From: Sulfurospirillum tamanense
Lineage (GTDB): Bacteria; Campylobacterota; Campylobacteria; Campylobacterales; Campylobacteraceae
Direction: 5' to 3'
DNA length: 64,000 bases
NCBI RefSeq assembly: GCF_016937535.1
Contig: NZ_JAFHKK010000001.1
Span: 124,001-188,000, forward strand
Shown here: positions 59,587-64,000 of the stretch, piece after piece
Layout of the letters: each line of letters starts with the position of its first letter
Position numbering within the stretch: the first letter of the stretch is position 1
Translations under genes and position numbers: made by a program
The notes under the pieces: generated by a model
The model's database searches: none
What the model was told of the DNA's origin: nothing
Seen by the model: only the letters and a program-made list of their open reading frames with translations

Positions 59587-60247
59587 TTTTGAATGCCTCG
59601 GGCGTTTTAATATTCTCTACCTTGAGGATGAAATTGACCTTCTTAAACACACCACCGATGTGCTTGTGGATTTTGTGCATCACATTTATCCTGCACAAAC
59701 CTGTCAAGAGGCGATGGAAATCATCCAAACCAAAAAGGTAGATGTGATTGTCTCGGACATCTTGCTCAAAAACGGCAATGGGATTGAGTTTTTGCAAGAG
59801 CTCAAAGCTAAAGGCTACGACACGCCCGCCATTCTTACCACCGCTTACACCGACACGGAATATCTACTAGAAGCCATCAAACTCAAAGTGGAAAACTACA
59901 TCGTCAAACCCATCAACATCAAAGAACTGCTCAACTCCTTGCACGATGTGCTCTTGCCCAAAATCCAATCCCGCGAGATTCACCGCTCTTACAACATCAT
60001 CAAAACCATCTCCGCGGTGACCGATGGCAAACAAGTGGAACTCATCCGCTTTATCATCAAAAACCTCGATGATGACAATATCCTTAACTACTCTTACGCA
60101 GACATCATGGAGCGCGTGGACGTGAGCAAACCTACCGTCATTAAACTTTTTAAACAACTCTCGGATTTGGGCATCCTCACCAAAGTCCAAAACGGAAAAT
60201 ACCGCTTTGACGAGTGCGAACTGCCTGCTCCGGAGGCTACCGCATGA
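59573..60247 (+). CDS. Response regulator with winged-helix-like output, upstream of selA
   Basis: 224 residues from the ATG at 59573 (AAAAGGAATCCC upstream). The receiver domain has phospho-Asp in VIVSDILLKNGNG and Lys in YIVKPIN. The output part (YSYADIMERVDVSKPTVIKL and LGILTKVQNGKYRF) is a compact helix-turn-helix unlike OmpR or NarL types. Its stop overlaps the selA ATG (ATGA at 60244), so it is co-translated with selenocysteine synthase. Confidence 0.85.
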   Translation: MNRRDFECLGRFNILYLEDEIDLLKHTTDVLVDFVHHIYPAQTCQEAMEIIQTKKVDVIVSDILLKNGNGIEFLQELKAKGYDTPAILTTAYTDTEYLLEAIKLKVENYIVKPINIKELLNSLHDVLLPKIQSREIHRSYNIIKTISAVTDGKQVELIRFIIKNLDDDNILNYSYADIMERVDVSKPTVIKLFKQLSDLGILTKVQNGKYRFDECELPAPEATA

Positions 60248-61581
60248 GCTTACTTCGCTCCCTTCCCAAGATTGATAAACTCATGGCCCACGACGCCTTT
60301 GCTTCGTTTAACCCTACGCGCCTTGCGCCTTGTGTCAAAGCCGCCGTGGAAGCCTTGCGCCAAGGCATTCTTGAGGGCACAGTGACCCATGTCGATGAAA
60401 ACGCCCTTGTCCAAGAGATTTGCGCGCGCATGGAAGAGAGCCTTTCGCCCTCCCTCGTGCCTCTTGTGAACGCCACGGGCGTCATCGTCCACACCAACCT
60501 TGGACGCAGTTGCCTTAGTCCTGTTCTCTTAACCCGCGCAACCGCCGCTTTGACCCACTACACCAACCTCGAATACGACGTGCAAAAAGGCCGACGGGGT
60601 GAGCGCTACGCCCACGTAAGCCGCCATTTGCGCGAACTCTTGGGCGTGGAAGATGTGCTCGTGGTCAACAACAACGCCTCAGCGGTTTTTCTCATCCTCA
60701 ACACCTTTGCCAAAGGCAAGGAAACCATCGTTTCACGGGGCGAACTGGTAGAGATTGGGGGAAGTTTTCGCGTCCCTGAAGTCATGAGTAACAGCGGCAC
60801 CACCCTCGTGGAAGTGGGCGCGACCAACAAAACCCGCCTGAGTGACTACACCAACGCCCTCACTGAGCACACCGCCATGCTCATGAAAGTCCACCGCTCC
60901 AACTTTAGCATCGAAGGCTTTAGCGAAGAGGCCAGTTTGGAAGAGCTCGTAGGACTCGCCAAGGAAAAAGGGGTATTGGACTACTACGACCTAGGCAGTG
61001 CGTACTTAGCAGACTTGCCCTATGGCTTAAGCCACGCCGAGCCTAGCTTGCCCAAGCTTCTTGTTCACAACCCCTCACTGGTGAGCTTTAGTGGCGACAA
61101 ACTCTTTGGCGGGGTACAAGCGGGCATCATCGTGGGCAAAAAAGCCCTCATCGACCGTCTCAAAAAAAACCAACTCTTGCGGATGCTTCGGGTAGACAAA
61201 CTCACGTTGTGCCTTTTAGAAGAAACCGTCAAAGCCTACCTTGGGGGCGAAACCCACCTCATCCCCACCCTTGATTTGCTTTTGCGCGACGTTAAGAGCC
61301 TTGAAGCCTTAGCCAAAAAAATGCGCCGCCAGATTGGCGCGGAAAAATGCGACATAGTGCATTCTCAAACGTACGTGGGCGGAGGTACCATGCCCAACCG
61401 TCCCATTCCTACCGTAGCCTTACATGTAAAGGGTGAAGCCACAGCACTTGAGCGGCGTTTTAGAGAAAGGCACGTCATCGGACGCATTGAGCGCGACCGC
61501 TTTTTGCTCGACCTTCGCGCCCTGCTTAAAGAGGATGAAAAACCCCTTGTGGAGATTTGTAAAAAGGTACTGAACGCATGA
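60244..61581 (+). CDS. selA: L-seryl-tRNA(Sec) selenium transferase
   Basis: 445 residues from the ATG at 60244 (MSLLRSLPKIDKLMAHDAF). The PLP-binding lysine is in VSFSGDKLFGGVQAGI. Other family motifs are NATGVIVHTNLGRS, YDVQKGRRGERY, NNNASAVFLIL and RMLRVDKLTLCLLE. It converts Ser-tRNA-Sec to Sec-tRNA-Sec with selenophosphate from SelD. Its stop overlaps the selB start. Confidence 0.97.
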   Translation: MSLLRSLPKIDKLMAHDAFASFNPTRLAPCVKAAVEALRQGILEGTVTHVDENALVQEICARMEESLSPSLVPLVNATGVIVHTNLGRSCLSPVLLTRATAALTHYTNLEYDVQKGRRGERYAHVSRHLRELLGVEDVLVVNNNASAVFLILNTFAKGKETIVSRGELVEIGGSFRVPEVMSNSGTTLVEVGATNKTRLSDYTNALTEHTAMLMKVHRSNFSIEGFSEEASLEELVGLAKEKGVLDYYDLGSAYLADLPYGLSHAEPSLPKLLVHNPSLVSFSGDKLFGGVQAGIIVGKKALIDRLKKNQLLRMLRVDKLTLCLLEETVKAYLGGETHLIPTLDLLLRDVKSLEALAKKMRRQIGAEKCDIVHSQTYVGGGTMPNRPIPTVALHVKGEATALERRFRERHVIGRIERDRFLLDLRALLKEDEKPLVEICKKVLNA

Positions 61582-63416
61582 AGCAGTTAGTTATTGGCAC
61601 CGCGGGTCACGTTGACCACGGTAAAACAGCACTCATCAAAGCCCTCACGGGGTTTGAAGGCGACCAAACCGAAGAAGAAAAACGCCGTGGGATTACCATC
61701 GATCTCAGTTTTTCCAACCTCAAAGAGGGCGACACCAACATCGCCTTTATCGACGTGCCAGGCCATGAGAAGCTTGTTAAAACGATGATTTCAGGGGCGT
61801 TTGGATTTGACGCGGCACTCGTGGCCATTGACGCGCGTGAGGGCATCAAACCCCAAACGGTAGAACATTTGCAGATTTTGAATCTCTTACATGTAAAGCA
61901 TTGCCTCATTGCCTTGACCAAATGCGACCTCGTGAGTCCTGGCGAACTTGAAAACCAACTCCTCCTTGTGCGCGACCATTTAAACGTCTACAAACACTTA
62001 CATGTAAGCCTTCTGTTGCCAACAAGCATTCATCAACCCCACACCATTGATACCCTTCGCCAAACCCTGCTAGATTTGCCTTCCGCCAAACGTCCAGACC
62101 GTGGCGTGTTTCGCTACTACGTGGACCGCTCTTTTTCCCTCAAAGGCATCGGCACGGTCGTCACCGGAACAGTCCTTGAAGGCCAACTGGAAGTAGGCAA
62201 AAAAGTGTGGGTGTGTGAGCTTGCTAAAGAGGCGACCGTGCGTAACTTGCAAGTACACGGCGAAGACGTGGATGTGGCCAAAGTCGGCGAGCGGGCCGCG
62301 GTAAATCTGGGCGCACTCTCTCATCATGACATCAAAAAAGGGACACTTCTAACCCAAAAAGGCTACGTGCGGGGCTTTGACGTAGCGGACGTGTGGGTAG
62401 AATGCCTAGAGGGGCAAATGCTTCCCCACAACACCAAAGTCACCTTTCACGCAGGGGCCAAACAAGTCGAAGCCACAGTGCTACACTACGAGGGCGAAGT
62501 GGAACTTGCTCAGGGGTTTTCCAAGGTACAGTTCAAAGAACCACTGTTTTTAACCTTTGAAGAACCCTTTGTCCTCTCCCAATCAGGCCACACCATCGCG
62601 GGCGGGCGGGTCATCAACGCCATCAACGACCCCATCAAAAAGCGCGTGAAAATCCCTTTGCTTGAAGCCTTGTACCGCAAAGATTTGCCCATAGCGTTTA
62701 TGCTACTTAGCCAAGTGCACAAACACGGGTTTGGGCTCATCTCAGCCTATCAGCGTTTTGGGCTTTCTCACCAAGAGGCACTAGCCATCACTGAGGGCAT
62801 GCCTAAGGAAATTTTTGTGGATGAAAAAGGGTTGGTCATTTACCCGTTTTTTGCCCTCCAGGAACTCGAAGAGATGGTGGAAAAAATCTACGCCAAAAAC
62901 CCCTACGCCTTGCTTTCTGCCACGTCTATCTCCCTTAAACTGGTCTGGGCTAGTGTGGGCATCGCCCAAAAAGCCTTGGACGGCCTGTGTGAGCGCGGAT
63001 GCATCGAACAAAAAGGCGGCGTATATGTCAAAGCGGGTGTAAACATCGAAGACATCGACGCCCACGTGGAGGGCAAAATGTTTGCCATCTTAAAAGAAGC
63101 GGGCGCGTCTCCCGAGGCACCTTATAACATCTACGACGCCCTAGACATCGACCGCAAAACAGGCGATGACGCCCTCAAGCGCCTCACCACTGCGCGCAAA
63201 GTAGTGCGCCTAGCCCACAACCTTTTTGTCACTACCGAAGCGCTTACTAGCATGATGACGCGCCTGCGGGAAATCATGAAAAACGAAGGGTTTGTGGATG
63301 TGAAAAACGCCAAAGACCACTTTGGCCTCACACGCAAATACCTCATCGCCTACCTTGACTACCTCGATAATTTTGACGACGTGGTCAAAGAGGGCATGGC
63401 ACGAAAATTGAAATAA
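61578..63416 (+). CDS. selB: Selenocysteine-specific elongation factor SelB
   Basis: 612 residues. GTPase motifs are GTAGHVDHGKTALIKALTG, the DVPGHE switch and TKCDL. Domains 2 and 3 are EF-Tu-like (GIGTVVTGTVLEG); the C-terminal 270 residues are winged helices that bind the SECIS hairpin. It delivers Sec-tRNA to UGA in fdhA1 and fdhA2. The gene overlaps selA and the following ACT-domain gene by 4 and 1 bases. Confidence 0.97.
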   Translation: MKQLVIGTAGHVDHGKTALIKALTGFEGDQTEEEKRRGITIDLSFSNLKEGDTNIAFIDVPGHEKLVKTMISGAFGFDAALVAIDAREGIKPQTVEHLQILNLLHVKHCLIALTKCDLVSPGELENQLLLVRDHLNVYKHLHVSLLLPTSIHQPHTIDTLRQTLLDLPSAKRPDRGVFRYYVDRSFSLKGIGTVVTGTVLEGQLEVGKKVWVCELAKEATVRNLQVHGEDVDVAKVGERAAVNLGALSHHDIKKGTLLTQKGYVRGFDVADVWVECLEGQMLPHNTKVTFHAGAKQVEATVLHYEGEVELAQGFSKVQFKEPLFLTFEEPFVLSQSGHTIAGGRVINAINDPIKKRVKIPLLEALYRKDLPIAFMLLSQVHKHGFGLISAYQRFGLSHQEALAITEGMPKEIFVDEKGLVIYPFFALQELEEMVEKIYAKNPYALLSATSISLKLVWASVGIAQKALDGLCERGCIEQKGGVYVKAGVNIEDIDAHVEGKMFAILKEAGASPEAPYNIYDALDIDRKTGDDALKRLTTARKVVRLAHNLFVTTEALTSMMTRLREIMKNEGFVDVKNAKDHFGLTRKYLIAYLDYLDNFDDVVKEGMARKLK

Positions 63417-63802
63417 TGCGTGGTGAAAAAGAGTTGCAAAAGCTACTCTCCGCCCTTTCGCCCGTGCTTAAAGAGGGCGCGTACGTGTTTTGCACCCAAC
63501 AGGGTCCGCCCCACGCCCTCAAAGCCCAAGCACGCATGGTGTTTGAAGAGTATGAGGGCACCACGCTCATCCTAGAACGCTCCCTCGCCCACGGGCTTTT
63601 GCATGAGGGCGTTTTTGCGTGCATTCGCCTCGACGTACACTCAAGCCTCGAAGCCGTCGGCCTCACCGCCACCGTCTCCACCGCCCTAGCCTACCAAGAC
63701 ATCAGCGCCAACGTCGTCGCGGGCTACTATCACGACTATATTTTCGTCCCGTATGAAAAAAAAGAAGCCGCGCTGGGGTGTTTAAAACAGCTTTACATGT
63801 AA
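63416..63802 (+). CDS. ACT-domain protein
   Basis: 128 residues. Two ACT-like halves: KEGAYVFCTQQGPPHALKAQ...ILERSLAHG and FACIRLDVHSSLEAVGLTAT...ISANVVAGYYHDYIFV, the pattern of the ACT_3/ACT_7 family. It probably binds an amino acid. It is translationally coupled to selB, and a role in serine or selenium sensing would be guesswork. Its last codons TAC ATG TAA lie in a TTACATGTAA copy. Confidence 0.8.
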   Translation: MRGEKELQKLLSALSPVLKEGAYVFCTQQGPPHALKAQARMVFEEYEGTTLILERSLAHGLLHEGVFACIRLDVHSSLEAVGLTATVSTALAYQDISANVVAGYYHDYIFVPYEKKEAALGCLKQLYM

Positions 63803-63873
63803 GCACATCTTAAACCCAAGCTTTCAAAAAAACGTAATGTTTTTATTCAAGAGTTGCCTAACCTTAACTCGCG

Positions 63874-63879
63874 TATGAT
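63874..63879 (+). promoter_or_regulatory. -10 box of the last, partial gene
   Basis: TATGAT in CGCGTATGATTC, 45 bases before the ATG at 63924. Confidence 0.4.
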
Positions 63880-63923
63880 TCTTTTATGCTCGCTTGCGGG
63901 CGATTTTTACAAAAAGGACACAC

Positions 63924-64000
63924 ATGGCGCACATTCTCTCTCTTATTCCTTTGGTTGGCATCGGAATTGTGGTAAGTTTGCTTGTTTTTCTCTATTTTGA
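63924..64000 (+). CDS. Membrane protein, N-terminus only (runs off the window)
   Basis: The ATG at 63924 follows AAAAAGGA by five bases. The visible 25 residues (MAHILSLIPLVGIGIVVSLL...) form one hydrophobic helix. Family cannot be named from this much sequence. Confidence 0.6.
   Translation, partial: MAHILSLIPLVGIGIVVSLLVFLYF

Larger units (their letters stand above)
2126..63802. repeat. Dispersed 10-bp palindrome TTACATGTAA, 32 perfect copies
   Basis: Starts: 2126, 3714, 4614, 5809, 5970, 9404, 13258, 17153, 22710, 24145, 26059, 27765, 29923, 29944, 30205, 32206, 35415, 37720, 38458, 39130, 40713, 41688, 42626, 47266, 53668, 55772, 56238, 59478, 61420, 61888, 61998, 63793. Twenty are inside genes (16 read Leu-His-Val, 4 read Thr-Cys), two span stop codons as TAC-ATG-TAA and ten are intergenic. 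Flanks often extend it to CTTTACATGTAAAG. Nine-of-ten matches occur at 15467, 26080, 33709 and 36977. No copies lie in the cassette block or between 47276 and 53667. Confidence 0.95.

Noticed and set aside
2126-63802. TTACATGTAA copies as a CRISPR array or DNA-uptake signal
   Set aside because: Copies are dispersed, without spacers. Known uptake sequences are not palindromic; a protein or methylation site is a simpler idea, though uptake is not excluded.

Overview
The window (about 64 kb) reads as chromosome of a free-living, respiratory Campylobacterota bacterium, closest in gene content and order to Sulfurospirillum/Wolinella-type organisms. The basis is the MlaA-MlaC-RND cluster also known from Campylobacter, periplasmic Fdh operons with TorD-type chaperones and small Tat peptides, a complete selenocysteine system, flavocytochrome-c-like and cytochrome c genes, and densely packed operons with ATGA/TAATG overlaps. 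The species call is inference; no rRNA or marker gene is present.

Layout. 0-9.3 kb: rnc (partial), rnhA, a LapB-like TPR protein, dnaG, a ThiI-like PP-loop protein, tRNA-Ala, an eIF1/SUI1-like gene, a secreted nuclease-like protein, an AstE-like/RimB-like/RimK operon and an MreB paralogue. 9.5-13.3 kb: a lipid-transport operon (mlaA, mlaC, RND). 13.3-19.2 kb: two operons, a PhnDCE-type ABC importer and a double-cubane-type reductase with its activating ATPase, each headed by a copy of the same structured leader RNA. 19.9-21.6 kb: tRNA-Sec followed by an AT-rich block with an Abi-alpha-like gene and a second gene separated by attC-like repeats. 21.9-29.9 kb: YgjP-type peptidase and a copper-type CusRS/CusCBA locus. 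30-38 kb: dbpA, a gene broken by a stop codon, a soluble chemoreceptor, a Crp/Fnr regulator with its operator and a cytochrome c, an FCSD-like flavoprotein, LysE. 38-63.8 kb: a formate/selenium region with AraC, selD, yedF, a ModE-like regulator, fdhD, two full formate dehydrogenase operons whose catalytic subunits use in-frame UGA (selenocysteine), two multi-cluster ferredoxin-like proteins, and a binding-protein/histidine-kinase/response-regulator operon that runs directly into selA-selB.

How it fits together. tRNA-Sec, SelA, SelB, SelD and YedF supply selenocysteine for FdhA1 and FdhA2; TorD-like chaperones, Tat leaders and FdhD mature and export them; FdhB and FdhC pass electrons from periplasmic formate oxidation to the quinone pool. 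The kinase/regulator pair is translationally coupled to selA, so Sec capacity appears tied to a periplasmic signal.

Most striking signals. (1) A 10-bp palindrome, TTACATGTAA, occurs 32 times perfectly (about 0.06 expected), in genes mainly as Leu-His-Val codons and outside genes at terminators and stop codons. (2) A duplicated leader RNA links an orphan importer to an orphan double-cubane reductase, a candidate undescribed uptake-and-reduction system. (3) Two near-identical 19-bp palindromes lie beside the two fdh operons. (4) The two fdhC genes are almost identical while fdhA and fdhB have diverged. (5) Integron-like cassettes sit next to tRNA-Sec.
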